The position numbers and the translations under genes were made by a program. Shown piece by piece: positions 8,045 to 15,810 of a DNA stretch of 64,000 bases. The notes beneath the pieces were generated by a model. That model worked only from the letters and a program-made list of their open reading frames with translations. It made no database searches and had not been told where the DNA came from. Origin of the DNA: Aliirhizobium wenxiniae (GTDB lineage Bacteria > Pseudomonadota > Alphaproteobacteria > Rhizobiales > Rhizobiaceae); contig NZ_JAEUAN010000029.1 of assembly GCF_019511445.1 (NCBI RefSeq), positions 1-64,000 of the forward strand. The letters are read 5' to 3'. Positions within the stretch are counted from its first letter, which is position 1. Every line of letters starts with the position of its first letter.

Positions 8045-8944
8045 TCATACGCTCACGGACGCCGCCTTCGACGCCAAGCCCATCGTGCATGGGTGATAGA
8101 TTGCCCCCTGGTTGTCGGCCGCACTCGAACCCTTGTCGGATTCCTTTTTCGCGATGTTCGCCGACATCCGCTCGGTCAGGTCCGGCATCAGATGATGGGA
8201 AATATTTTTGAAGACTTCGCTTTCACTCCAACGGGTTGCTCCTCTTTCGGATCGAGGCAGGCCTTTATGATGGCATCGACGACGATCTGCGGATCGTCCA
8301 TCATCGCCATTCGAGGCTCGTGGCCAGGATAGTTGGCGGCATGCGACCACCACGGGGTATCGACAGCCCAAGGCATAATGGTGCCAACCCGGATGTCATC
8401 TTCGCCTGCCAGGCGAAGCTCCTCATTGAGTGAGCGGCTGAGGCTGAGAACCGCGGCCTTCGTCGCGGCATAGGTATTTTGAAGCGCGATCGGCACCTCA
8501 CTATCGATCGAGCCGACATTCACGAGCGTGCCATATCCCTGACCTCGGAATTGGCTCAACGCAGTGTGGGCACCGTAGATCAGGCCCTTCAGATTGACGT
8601 CGACCAACCTCGCATGATCTTCGATTGGTATATTCCAGAAGAAACCGATCGCGCCGACGCCAACGTTGTTGACCCAGACATCGATCCGGCCGTGCTCGGC
8701 GACAGCGGCGTCTGCGATATTCTGGACCTGCACGGGATCGCTAACATCGGCTTCGACCGCGATTGCACTTTCACCATCTGCGATAATGTCGTTGACGATT
8801 TCGTCGAGGATGTTTTTCCGTTGCGGCGATGACGACTTTCGCGCCGTTCCGGGCTAGCTGCTCCGCGGCTCCACGGCCGAAACCGCTAGATGCGCCCGCG
8901 ATGACGACGACGAGATCTTGCAACTTAGTTGGACGAGCTGACAT
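8045..8944 (-). pseudogene. SDR with two frameshifts (copy 3, different subfamily)
   Basis: Starts MSARPTKLQDLVVVIAGASS at 8944 with GASSGFGRG. An extra A near 8816 throws the frame off (AATEKHP instead of AARKNIL). The frame resumes with DVWVNNVGVGAIGFFWNIPI, catalytic YAATK and TIMPWAVDTPWW, then shifts again near 8205 before HHLMPDLTERMSANIA and a stop at 8045. Apart from the indels the sequence is well conserved, so the damage is recent or a sequencing artefact. It has its own EcfG-type promoter and heads a run of minus-strand genes. Confidence 0.75.
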
Positions 8945-8972
8945 GGATTGCCTCCGTTTCGAGCTGTTCGAC

Positions 8973-8997
8973 AACAAAGCGCTAGTGCGAAAGTTCC
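8973..8997 (-). promoter_or_regulatory. EcfG-type promoter for the SDR gene at 8944
   Basis: On the minus strand GGAAC (8997-8993), 17-base spacer, GTT (8975-8973), 29 bases before the ATG. Confidence 0.75.
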
Positions 8998-9452
8998 CCA
9001 ACCCGAACCGACCCTCGGGCAGCCCTAGCCGGTCTTAGGTGAGCCAAGAAGCGGCAAGAACCCCGTTGAATGTGGCCGTCTGACCGAAACTAGGTCCTGC
9101 AGACCTAACAGGTGCACTACAGAAATTGCTGTGAGCTTGAGTCACTTCATGCTCGAGACCGCGCTTCACTTTGAGATGGACGACCACGTTCGTAAAGAGG
9201 AGCCCGAACCTGCGTATCTTTTGACGATTTGACCCTCTCAGATGAGCTTGGGGCATGAACAGCTGGCGCCGGCTTTCTTACGCTGATGGCGTCTGGCGCG
9301 CGCGATGGCAGGATCGCAAGATCGCCACAGCGATGTCACGTCGTTTGGACAGCTCCACAAGATCACAGCTCACACTGAGGTGTTTAGAGTTTTCGCTCTT
9401 GAGATTGCTTTCGATCGCCGTCGTCACTGCGGTAAAAGCGCTGTTGACCAAT
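8998..9452. other. Gene-poor stretch
   Basis: No ORF here has recognisable content or a convincing ribosome binding site. A minus frame (9278-9469, including VELVNSAFTAVTTAIESNLK) could be a frameshifted continuation of the small secreted protein at 9453-9620. Confidence 0.4.
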
Positions 9453-9620
9453 TCAACGCCCCGCCGCATCGGGCTCCGGTGGTTTCTGCTGCGGCGTCTC
9501 CAAAGGCACGCTCTGGATTTGTGCGGTGTTCATTGCCTGAGTATCAATAGCGGCTGCGCGCAATGGGACGGAGACGAGAACGGCAGCAGCCAATGCTGTG
9601 AGCGTGAGATGATTTTCCAT
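9453..9620 (-). CDS. Small exported protein (55 residues)
   Basis: From the ATG at 9620: MENHLTLTALAAAVLVSVPL, a short signal peptide ending RAAA, then a Gln/Pro/Glu-rich tail to a TGA at 9453. It is below the usual size cut-off for gene finders. A second minus frame directly after the stop (VELVNSAFTAVTT) has natural-looking composition, so a one-base shift may have shortened a longer periplasmic protein. Function unknown; low confidence. Confidence 0.35.
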   Translation of the reverse strand: MENHLTLTALAAAVLVSVPLRAAAIDTQAMNTAQIQSVPLETPQQKPPEPDAAGR

Positions 9621-9724
9621 GAGCGGGTAAGCGGCCCATCTGCATTTTTGTTCCGCTTCTTCGTATAGTGCAGTCTGGTAACGGTCGACCCAAACGCGTC
9701 GCCGGGCCGCAACTGTGGGGGCGC

Positions 9725-9934
9725 CTATGGCTTGAGCAGTCGGATGAGAAAATCAAACTCGTTCAGACTGCGATGTTGATCTGATCCAATGGTCGCGACC
9801 GTCCAATATTCTTTGGCGGACCCGAAGATGTCGGAAACCTGTACAATCTCGGTCTCTTCGCTTCCCCGACTACGAGCCCAATAGTACGACCCGACACGGA
9901 GATCCTCATGGTCGATCGTAATCGCTCTTGGCAA
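9725..9934 (-). CDS. Small hypothetical protein
   Basis: 69 residues starting MPRAITIDHEDLRVGSYYWA. Beta-rich, small soluble protein (EIVQVSDIFGSAKEYWTVAT), possibly an SH3-like or PRC-like small barrel, but no named family can be assigned. It follows the cold-shock gene on the same strand after a terminator-like hairpin. No clear promoter is seen. Confidence 0.45.
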   Translation of the reverse strand: MPRAITIDHEDLRVGSYYWARSRGSEETEIVQVSDIFGSAKEYWTVATIGSDQHRSLNEFDFLIRLLKP

Positions 9935-9983
9935 TGTCCTGTCCCTATCGCTGCCGAAACTTCTTGGCTTGCGCCAAGGTCAA

Positions 9984-10010
9984 ACGGCCCCACCAGATCG
10001 CCGGGGCCGC
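9984..10010 (-). terminator. Terminator after the cold-shock gene
   Basis: Minus strand: CGGCCCC ... GGGGCCG, 7-bp stem with 11-base loop (9985-9991 and 10003-10009), followed by GTTTGACC. Confidence 0.55.
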
Positions 10011-10018
10011 TTCTTCTT

Positions 10019-10222
10019 TTAGAGAACGATTACGTTCTCGGCCTTTGACTTGCCGGTCTTGCGATCCTGTCCGACGTCGAAGCTCACCTTCTGACCGTCC
10101 GTCAGCGAACCACCGAAACCAATAGCCGAGATATGGACGAAGACGTCCGGACCACCATTGTCGGGTGTGATGAACCCGAAGCCTTTGTCCTGTGCAAAAA
10201 ATTTAACTTTACCGGTTGCCAT
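10019..10222 (-). CDS. Cold-shock protein (CspA family)
   Basis: 67 residues from the ATG at 10222 (MATGKVKFFAQDKGFGFITP); an extended start at 10282 is less likely. GAGGAG lies seven to nine bases upstream. RNP1 is KGFGFI and RNP2 is VFVHIS, with the usual single five-stranded OB fold. Family role: single-stranded nucleic-acid chaperone in the cytoplasm, helping transcription and translation under cold or other stress. No EcfG-type site is seen directly upstream. Confidence 0.92.
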   Translation of the reverse strand: MATGKVKFFAQDKGFGFITPDNGGPDVFVHISAIGFGGSLTDGQKVSFDVGQDRKTGKSKAENVIVL

Positions 10223-10354
10223 GATCTCCTCGTCTGTTGATTGCGACCACGCTGGATTACCGATCAATGTTTTGAACATCAAGATCTTCAGCTTCCGCGC
10301 TATTCATACTCGGGGAACAGCGTAATGCGCACGGCTACGACCCGACCATGCGCT

Positions 10355-10597
10355 TCAGCCAAAATCTCCGACCTTGCCAATGCTGAGTATCACAATCGGG
10401 TCGCCTTCCTCTCCGACGACGGGATCATTGTCCCGTCGCCAGACCAGCACGCCCGCGTGATCACGTGCCAGCTCTCCGGCCGCCTCGATCGCGGCGGTCT
10501 CACCGGCGGCCAGGCGAGGCGGGAACGCCTGCACGGCCTGATCGCGATCATCGTTATTGAAGGCGACGAGATAGAACGATGTATAGGTGCCTGGCAT
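10355..10597 (-). CDS. Small acidic protein of unknown function
   Basis: 80 residues starting MPGTYTSFYLVAFNNDDRDQ, 9 bases after the stop position of the SDR copy 2 and preceded by GGGGAG, so it shares that transcript. Composition is Ala/Asp/Glu-rich with GVLVWRRDNDPVVGEEGDPI in the second half. No family recognised. It may be translationally coupled to the frameshifted SDR and hence poorly made if that indel is real. Confidence 0.5.
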   Translation of the reverse strand: MPGTYTSFYLVAFNNDDRDQAVQAFPPRLAAGETAAIEAAGELARDHAGVLVWRRDNDPVVGEEGDPIVILSIGKVGDFG

Positions 10598-10606
10598 TTT
10601 GCTCCC

Positions 10607-11369
10607 CTATTGCCGCGGCTGTCCATTCGACGCCGACGTCCCACCATCAACGGGAAGGTTCACGCCGGTGACGAAACGGGCGTCATCGGAGGCGAGGAAC
10701 GCGATTGCTGCGGCCACATCTTCCGGTTTCCCCGGGCACTTCCAGTGCAAAACGCTCATTGAACTTGGCCACCAGCTTGTCGTCTCCCGTCATATCTTCT
10801 GTCATGCCGGTCATCGTGAAGCTCGGGCAGACGGCATTCACCCGGACACCGTCCTTACCGTGATCCATCGCCATAGCCCGGGTCAGATTGGTGACGCCGC
10901 CCTTCGCCGCATTATAGGCCGCCATTCCCCATTCGCCGCCTGTCCCGGACACAGAGGACACATTAACAATCGAACCGCCTGAGGACTTGAGATGTGGCAT
11001 GGCCGCGCGCGAGGCAAAGAAGACACCGTCAAGATCGATCGCCATGACCTTGCGCCAATTGTCGGTGGTAAGCGATCCGACATCGCCTTGACCGACGACG
11101 CCGGCATTGTTGACGGGCGTATCGATGCGGCCAAATTTTTCGGCTGCAAAATCAATGAGGCCGTCGACGGCCGCCTCATTGGAAATGTCCGCTTCGATGA
11201 TCAGAATCTGGTCAGCAGGATAGGGTTTCGCGACGTCTTCAAGCTTGGACCTGGTGCGACCGACAAGTGCGACCTTCGCGCCCCCGTCCAGAAACCGCTC
11301 GGCGGTCGCCTTACCGATCCCCGATCCCGCTCCGGTGACAACGACAACCTTGTCCACAAATTGCTGCAT
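10607..11369 (-). pseudogene. SDR (copy 2) with one single-base insertion near the 3' end
   Basis: Starts MQQFVDKVVVVTGAGSGIGK at 11369 with AAGGAG upstream. The cofactor motif, NNAG and the catalytic MAAYNAAKGG are all in one frame. Near 10728 the sequence has GAAACC where the conserved frame needs GAACC; removing one A restores EPEDVAAAIAFLAS, FVTGVNLPVDGG and a stop at 10607. Only the last 40 or so residues are affected. It is a near relative of copy 1 (6636-7412). An EcfG-type promoter precedes it. Either a fresh mutation or a homopolymer error. Confidence 0.75.
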
Positions 11370-11409
11370 GAAATGCTCCTTGGGAATTTGACGGCCTCCC
11401 GTCGGCACA

Positions 11410-11434
11410 AACGGGACGATGCGGTCAATGTTCC
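11410..11434 (-). promoter_or_regulatory. EcfG-type promoter for SDR copy 2
   Basis: Minus strand GGAAC (11434-11430), N17, GTT (11412-11410); 41 bases to the ATG. It is back-to-back with the plus-strand promoter at 11506. Confidence 0.75.
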
Positions 11435-11505
11435 AAAGTCCTTCAGCGGCGCGATGGCGCATTGCCTTCGACGATTTCCGGTCACCGCGTCGATCGCCCG
11501 GTCAG

Positions 11506-11530
11506 GGAACAATCCGTGTCTGGATCGGTT
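11506..11530 (+). promoter_or_regulatory. EcfG-type promoter for the PRC-barrel gene
   Basis: GGAAC 11506-11510, N17, GTT 11528-11530; 37 bases to the ATG. Confidence 0.75.
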
Positions 11531-11566
11531 TGCCAGTCTCCAAGAACCAGAAAAGAGGAAACATTC

Positions 11567-11863
11567 ATGGACCATACCAATCACGTCCGTCTCACGGCAG
11601 CCGAACTGACCCCCGCCATCCTTGAGGGCGCCACCATCTACGGGGCCGACGACCATAAGGTCGGCAAGCTGGACCACGTCCATGGCTCCGGCATGGGCAG
11701 CCAGGCGATCATTGATGTCGGCGGGTTCTTGGGGATCGGTGCCAAGCCGGTTGCTGTTCCACTGTCCGACCTTGAGTTCATGCGCGACGAGGATGGCGAC
11801 GTCCATGCTGTCACGACCTGGACGAAGGACCAGCTCAAGGACATGCCTGAGCACAAGCACTGA
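11567..11863 (+). CDS. PRC-barrel domain protein
   Basis: 98 residues from the ATG at 11567 with AGAGGAAAC upstream; the longer frame from 11462 starts before the promoter. A single PRC-barrel: ATIYGADDHKVGKLDHVHGS, SQAIIDVGGFLGIGAKPVAV and PLSDLEFMRDEDG form the small beta-barrel found in photosynthetic reaction-centre H subunits and RimM. Stand-alone members are frequent among stress-induced rhizobial genes. Monocistronic between its own promoter and a strong terminator. Role unknown, probably protein-protein contacts. Confidence 0.85.
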   Translation: MDHTNHVRLTAAELTPAILEGATIYGADDHKVGKLDHVHGSGMGSQAIIDVGGFLGIGAKPVAVPLSDLEFMRDEDGDVHAVTTWTKDQLKDMPEHKH

Positions 11864-11870
11864 GATGACA

Positions 11871-11896
11871 AGAGCCCGGCCTCAGCGCCGGGCTCT
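11871..11896 (+). terminator. Terminator after the PRC-barrel gene
   Basis: Perfect 10-bp stem AGAGCCCGGC / GCCGGGCTCT with 6-base loop. The T tract is short, so it may act in both directions. Confidence 0.7.
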
Positions 11897-11938
11897 TCAC
11901 TTGGCTACTCGAATGACAATTGCCTCCCGGAGATTGCA

Positions 11939-12817
11939 ATGACCGTCGATCCGACCAGGACCTATCCTAAGCCCCCCTTTGAAAAGCAGACCCAGCCATT
12001 CCCGGGCCTTGCTGGCCAGATGAATCCCAAGCCCGATCACGGCGAGACCTCCTATGTCGGATCCGGTCGCCTCACCGGCCGCAAGGCACTGATCACGGGT
12101 GGCGATTCCGGCATGGGCCGGGCTGCCGCGATCGCTTACGCCCGTGAGGGGGCTGATGTCGCAATCAACTACCTTCCTGACGAGGAGGCCGACGCGCAGG
12201 AAGTCATTGCTTTGATTGAGAAGGAAGGCCGCAAAGGCTTGGCGCTTCCCGGTGATCTTCGCGACGAGACCTTCTGTGAGACACTCATCGAGGACACCGT
12301 CGTAGCGCTGGGCGGCATCGATACGCTTATCAACAATGCCGGTCGTCAGCAGCAGGCGCAGTCGATCACCGATATCAGCTCGGAAGACTTCGACGCGACG
12401 ATGAAAACGAACATCTACGCGATGTTCTGGCTCACGAAAGCGGCGCTCAAACACATGAAGCCGGGATCCGTCATCATTCAGACCACATCCGAGCAAGCCT
12501 ATGATCCTTCGGCCAATCTTGTCGATTACGCGATCACCAAGGCCGCCGGCATGAGCTTCACCAAGTCGATGGCCAAGCAGCTCGGAGCGAAGGGCATCCG
12601 AGTGAACGGGGTCGCGCCAGGGCCGATCTGGACGCCGCTCCAGGTTTCGGGTGGCGCGACGATGGAGAAGCTTCAAGGTTTCGGCGGCGACACGCCGATG
12701 GGTCGCCCTGGCCAGCCGGCGGAACTCGCCTCCATTTACGTGCAACTCGCCGATCCCAAGGCAAGCTATGCCAACGGGCAAGTCTATGGCGCGGCAGGTG
12801 GCGGCGGTCAGCCGTGA
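11939..12817 (+). CDS. Short-chain dehydrogenase of the YghA/YdaD stress type
   Basis: 292 residues. The long Pro-rich N-terminus (KPPFEKQTQPFPGLAGQM) before the Rossmann fold is typical of the YghA/YdaD general-stress SDRs. GGDSGMGRA binds NAD(P), INNAG follows, and the catalytic triad includes YAITK. The tail is YANGQVYGAAGGGG. Full length with an intact frame, unlike the three broken SDRs nearby. The glutathione transferase start overlaps this stop region, so an operon is likely. Substrate unknown, presumably reduction of a reactive carbonyl. Confidence 0.85.
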   Translation: MTVDPTRTYPKPPFEKQTQPFPGLAGQMNPKPDHGETSYVGSGRLTGRKALITGGDSGMGRAAAIAYAREGADVAINYLPDEEADAQEVIALIEKEGRKGLALPGDLRDETFCETLIEDTVVALGGIDTLINNAGRQQQAQSITDISSEDFDATMKTNIYAMFWLTKAALKHMKPGSVIIQTTSEQAYDPSANLVDYAITKAAGMSFTKSMAKQLGAKGIRVNGVAPGPIWTPLQVSGGATMEKLQGFGGDTPMGRPGQPAELASIYVQLADPKASYANGQVYGAAGGGGQP

Positions 12818-12843
12818 TCGTCCACCAGTGGGAGGCTGCCCCA

Positions 12844-13479
12844 GTGCTCGTTGTTCATCACCTCAATAATAGCCGATCCCAGCGCATACTCTGGATGCTG
12901 GAAGAACTCGGTTTCGACTACGAGATCCGGCGATATGAGAGAAATGCCGATATGTCAGCCCCAGAGGAGGTGAAGCAGATACATCCGCTCGGCAAATCTC
13001 CGATCGTTCAGGATGCCAGTGATGGAGGAACAATCACACTGGTCGAAACCGGTGCGATTTGCGAATACCTCGTGGCAAAGGCGGAGGGTCGATTGGGACC
13101 GCCACAGGATCTTGAGGGCACACTTCGATACCGTCAGTTTCTGCACTATGCGGAAGGGTCGGTTATGCCGGTTTTGTTCGCCGTTCTCGTTGCCTCAAAG
13201 ATCCCGTTGTTCGGAAAGCTGGCCGCGAAGAAGATCAGGCCCATGCTGGATGTGCATCTGGACTTTGTCGAAAGCCAGTTGCGGTCTCGACCGTGGTTTG
13301 CCGGCGACGACATAAGCGCGGCCGATGTCATGATGAGTTTTCCACTTGAAGCGGCTTCGAAACGCGAAGGGTTAGACCAAAGGCGCCCGGCGACGATGGC
13401 ATGGCTTCAGAGAATTCACGCGCGCCCCGCCTACCGGACTGCCCTCGAGCGGGGCGGCGCCTATGCGTATTCAAGATGA
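12844..13479 (+). CDS. Glutathione S-transferase family protein
   Basis: 211 residues from the GTG at 12844, chosen because GGGAGG lies eight bases upstream and the family N-terminus is VLVVHHLNNSRSQRILWMLE; a GTG at 12814 would add 10 residues. Thioredoxin-like N-domain with catalytic-site context HHLNNSRSQR and the cis-Pro region KSPIVQD, then the ETGAICEYL glutathione-binding turn, then an all-helical C-domain with ISAADVMMSFPLEAA. Cytosolic detoxification enzyme by family. It lies in a run SDR, GST, FMN reductase that suggests shared redox detoxification. Confidence 0.85.
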   Translation: MLVVHHLNNSRSQRILWMLEELGFDYEIRRYERNADMSAPEEVKQIHPLGKSPIVQDASDGGTITLVETGAICEYLVAKAEGRLGPPQDLEGTLRYRQFLHYAEGSVMPVLFAVLVASKIPLFGKLAAKKIRPMLDVHLDFVESQLRSRPWFAGDDISAADVMMSFPLEAASKREGLDQRRPATMAWLQRIHARPAYRTALERGGAYAYSR

Positions 13480-13495
13480 TGAGGTGGAGATCGTT

Positions 13496-14110
13496 ATGGC
13501 CCTGAAAGCGGTAGCTTTGAACGGAACGCTTAAGTCGTCTGACGGTGAGCCGTCTTCGACAGATCGCATGCTTGCTCTTATAGCCGAAGGCATGCAGGGT
13601 TATGGCGTCGAGACGACCCTGTTTCGCTTGGCAGACCATAATATCTTGCCGGGCGTCACTTCCGACGAAGGAGAGGGCGATGCATGGCCCGCCATCCGAG
13701 CAGCAGTCCTCGATGCTGACATCCTGGTAATGGGCACACCTATCTGGATGGGGCAAACGTCGTCGGTGACCAAACGCGCGCTCGAGCGAATGGACGCCTT
13801 TCTGGAAGAGACTGACGAACAGGGCCGGATGGTGTCTTACGGGCGCGTCGCAGCAGTCGCGGTGGTCGGCAACGAAGACGGTGCCCACAATGTATCGGCT
13901 GAGGTCTACCAGGCCTTAAACGATGTCGGCTTCACGATCCCGGCCAACGCGGTCGCCTACTGGGTCGGTGAAGCCATGGGCAGCACCAACTTCGTGGATC
14001 TTGAATCAGTGCCTGACGTCGTGAGCAAAACCGTCGACATGCTCGTCCGCAACACCGTCCATTTGGCAGGATTGCTTAAGGCATCCCAGTATCCAGGTGA
14101 GGAGGCATGA
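13496..14110 (+). CDS. NADPH-dependent FMN reductase / flavodoxin-fold protein
   Basis: 204 residues from the ATG at 13496 with GGTGGAGA upstream. Flavodoxin-like start ALNGTLKSSDGEPSSTDRML, then ADILVMGTPIWMGQTSSVTK (FMN-binding loop), VAAVAVVGNEDGAH and YWVGEAMGSTNF. It matches the small flavin oxidoreductases related to quinone or azo reductases. A close paralogue sits at 38469-39089. The frame opens 17 bases inside the end of the GST gene, indicating coupling. Probable cytoplasmic two-electron reductase protecting against redox cycling; inference. Confidence 0.8.
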   Translation: MALKAVALNGTLKSSDGEPSSTDRMLALIAEGMQGYGVETTLFRLADHNILPGVTSDEGEGDAWPAIRAAVLDADILVMGTPIWMGQTSSVTKRALERMDAFLEETDEQGRMVSYGRVAAVAVVGNEDGAHNVSAEVYQALNDVGFTIPANAVAYWVGEAMGSTNFVDLESVPDVVSKTVDMLVRNTVHLAGLLKASQYPGEEA

Positions 14111-14119
14111 TGGCGATGA

Positions 14120-14647
14120 CGCTTGCAGCGGCTTGAGGATGGCACCCTGTTTCTGCTCGTCGATAGAGGCGCGGATCTCCTCGATTTTCGAGATAAGGGT
14201 CGTTGGGCGCACCGCCTCGGGAAAGCCCTGGAAATAGAGCTTGTTCTGCGCGGGGGCCAGCCCGTCAGGGTCATTGAGCGTCAGCACGCCCCGCTCGGCC
14301 GCCAGTCTGCCCAAAAGAATGCCGGCATGGGCTGCCCAGGGCCGCTCATCGGCATCCTGCGAGGGGTCATTTCGCAAAAACAGGACGTCTATGTCCTCGA
14401 TCGGGATTGTCTGGATCTCGGCCTCTTCCCCCTGCAAAGCCGCTATGAATGCATCAGGCCTCCTCGTCTTTCCCTTTTTCACGGTGGTCGCTCGCACCAT
14501 CAGGCTGTCGTCGGGCCGCAGCACGAAATCGCCTGGCGTCAGGTAACATACGTCATGGCCGCGGGCGATTGCGGCGAGCGCAAGGGCTGTCGTCGTGTAG
14601 AACGCGGTCTCATCGGCGATCGAGTTCACAAAAAAAATCCGCATCAT
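14120..14647 (-). pseudogene. Glutathione synthase-like ATP-grasp enzyme, C-terminally truncated
   Basis: From the ATG at 14647 (MMRIFFVNSIADETAFYTTT) the protein follows RimK/GshB-like ATP-grasp enzymes: ARGHDVCYLTPGDFVLRPD, IDVLFLRNDPSQDADE, LAAERGVLTLNDPDGLAPAQ and a KLYFQGFPE stretch, ending at GAILKPLQ, the first ATP-grasp lysine. The rest of the ATP-binding and metal-binding domain is absent and the frame runs into antisense of the FMN reductase. Truncated remnant, not functional. Confidence 0.6.
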
Positions 14648-14825
14648 GGCTCCTGTCGTTGAATCATGTCGAGCGGACGCATGCCGTCTCTGGCGCGTGC
14701 CAGCCGGGAGCGACCTTCGTCGGTTTCGAGAAAAAGGGGACGAACCGCTGACAGGCGCAGCAGGCCGCGATCCGCCAGCTCCTGCATCACACCGAAATGG
14801 GAGGCACCTATCTTGGCCCCCGTCT
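14644..14825 (-). pseudogene. C-terminal fragment of the gene upstream of the ATP-grasp remnant
   Basis: A minus frame ending in TGA at 14644, overlapping the ATP-grasp start by the ATGA pattern of coupled genes, encodes FGVMQELADRGLLRLSAVRP and ends MIQRQEP. No start exists; the frame is cut by a stop near 14825. It looks like the last 55-60 residues of the upstream member of the same former operon. The family is not recognised. Confidence 0.35.
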
Positions 14826-14850
14826 ATCGGCAACCCGGCAGCGACCAGAT

Positions 14851-15183
14851 CTATCCGGAACTGCACGACCAATTAGTGTCGGTCCTGTTCGACGCGGGTC
14901 TGCGAGCCATCGCCTCATGAATCGCGGTTGCGATAATAGGCGACATGCCACGTTCGATGGCCCACAGCGCTGTAGGGGCAACTGGTGGCGTGATCAAAGT
15001 TTTCGGCGAGAACCCCCGTTCGAGCTCGACTTCTGTTGTCGACGCAGTTTTGAAGTGATCGACAGACCTTGCGGATTGCATAGCGAGTTCTCCAGTGTGA
15101 CTGGAGAACGCGCGCGCCAATTGTTTGTTACGAACGATAGTCAGAATTTGATCACCGAAGCGAATTAGTGGCAGTCCAACCAT
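14851..15183 (-). pseudogene. Possible N-terminal fragment of an N-formylglutamate amidohydrolase-like protein
   Basis: Minus frame of 110 residues. Near its end, WAIERGMSPIIATAIHEAMA resembles the N-terminal 'SPIVATAIHDGH' signature of FGase-type proteins that cluster with ATP-grasp glutathione-synthase-like genes. It then breaks off within about 15 residues. An internal deletion joining this fragment to the one at 14825 would explain the arrangement. Speculative. Confidence 0.3.
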
Positions 15184-15300
15184 ATATCGCCATCGTCGGT
15201 AGTTTGGTTCCCTTCAAAGCCTAAGGGGGTATTCCGGTTATGGTCCCGTGCATCTTTTTTAGCGGCTAACCGTTACTCCCTTAAACACAAGGAGTGACGA

Positions 15301-15579
15301 ATGCCCCCGCAGAGCAAGACCACGGCCAACGAAGCCGCCATGAAGGAGGTGCGACGGTTACGCACCGAGGTCGCTGACCTCCAGGAAAAGCTGGCGGAGA
15401 TCCACAGCCGGTCCGATGTCGACGTCGCTGCCAGAGACCCGCATCCGTGGCTTCGGATTGCGGCGACCGTCGGCGTGACGTTCGTGCTCGGCAAGCTAAT
15501 CCAGGCCCTGAGGCTCCCAACCGCCACCGCCGTCGCGATCCCGATGATCAGCAACGAAGTCAACCGCCGCTTCCTGTGA
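15301..15579 (+). CDS. Small coiled-coil membrane protein
   Basis: 92 residues with AAGGAGTGACG before the ATG. The N-terminal half is a charged helix with heptad character (KEVRRLRTEVADLQEKLAEI). One hydrophobic region follows (WLRIAATVGVTFVLGKLIQA) and the tail is short. The layout resembles ElaB/DUF883-like small inner-membrane stress proteins but lacks their glycine zipper, so no family is assigned. The next small gene follows after 10 bases with GAGGAGAG, forming a two-gene operon. Confidence 0.55.
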   Translation: MPPQSKTTANEAAMKEVRRLRTEVADLQEKLAEIHSRSDVDVAARDPHPWLRIAATVGVTFVLGKLIQALRLPTATAVAIPMISNEVNRRFL

Positions 15580-15589
15580 GGAGAGAACC

Positions 15590-15772
15590 ATGCCCGACAA
15601 ATCGGAACCCGCGAAATCCGTAGAGGCTGAAAAGGCTGCTGAGAGTAGGATGTCCAAGGAAGAGAAGCTAGACGAAGGCCGCAAGCAACCCTTTCCGGCC
15701 AGCGATCCCGTTTCCGTTTCCACCCCGATAAGGCCAGCCGGGTCGTACGATACTGACAGGGGCGTCAACTGA
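15590..15772 (+). CDS. Small hydrophilic 'FPASDPVS' protein
   Basis: 60 residues. The second half carries EEKLDEGRKQPFPASDPVSV. The block LDEG...FPASDPVS recurs in the protein at 63551-63934 and is widespread in short proteobacterial stress-associated proteins. Otherwise Lys/Glu/Ala-rich and probably disordered. GAGGAGAG ribosome binding site. Function unknown. Confidence 0.6.
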   Translation: MPDKSEPAKSVEAEKAAESRMSKEEKLDEGRKQPFPASDPVSVSTPIRPAGSYDTDRGVN

Positions 15773-15810
15773 CGCTTCCCCTTTCCGACCCCCGGAGTTC
15801 CGATCTGCGT

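Noticed and set aside
9035..9256. 73-residue minus ORF
   Set aside because: No ribosome site, no recognisable content, composition of non-coding sequence.
13328..13888. Minus ORF of 186 residues
   Set aside because: Antisense of the FMN reductase and the end of the GST gene; arginine/histidine-rich shadow composition. A matching shadow appears opposite the paralogue at 38559-39035.
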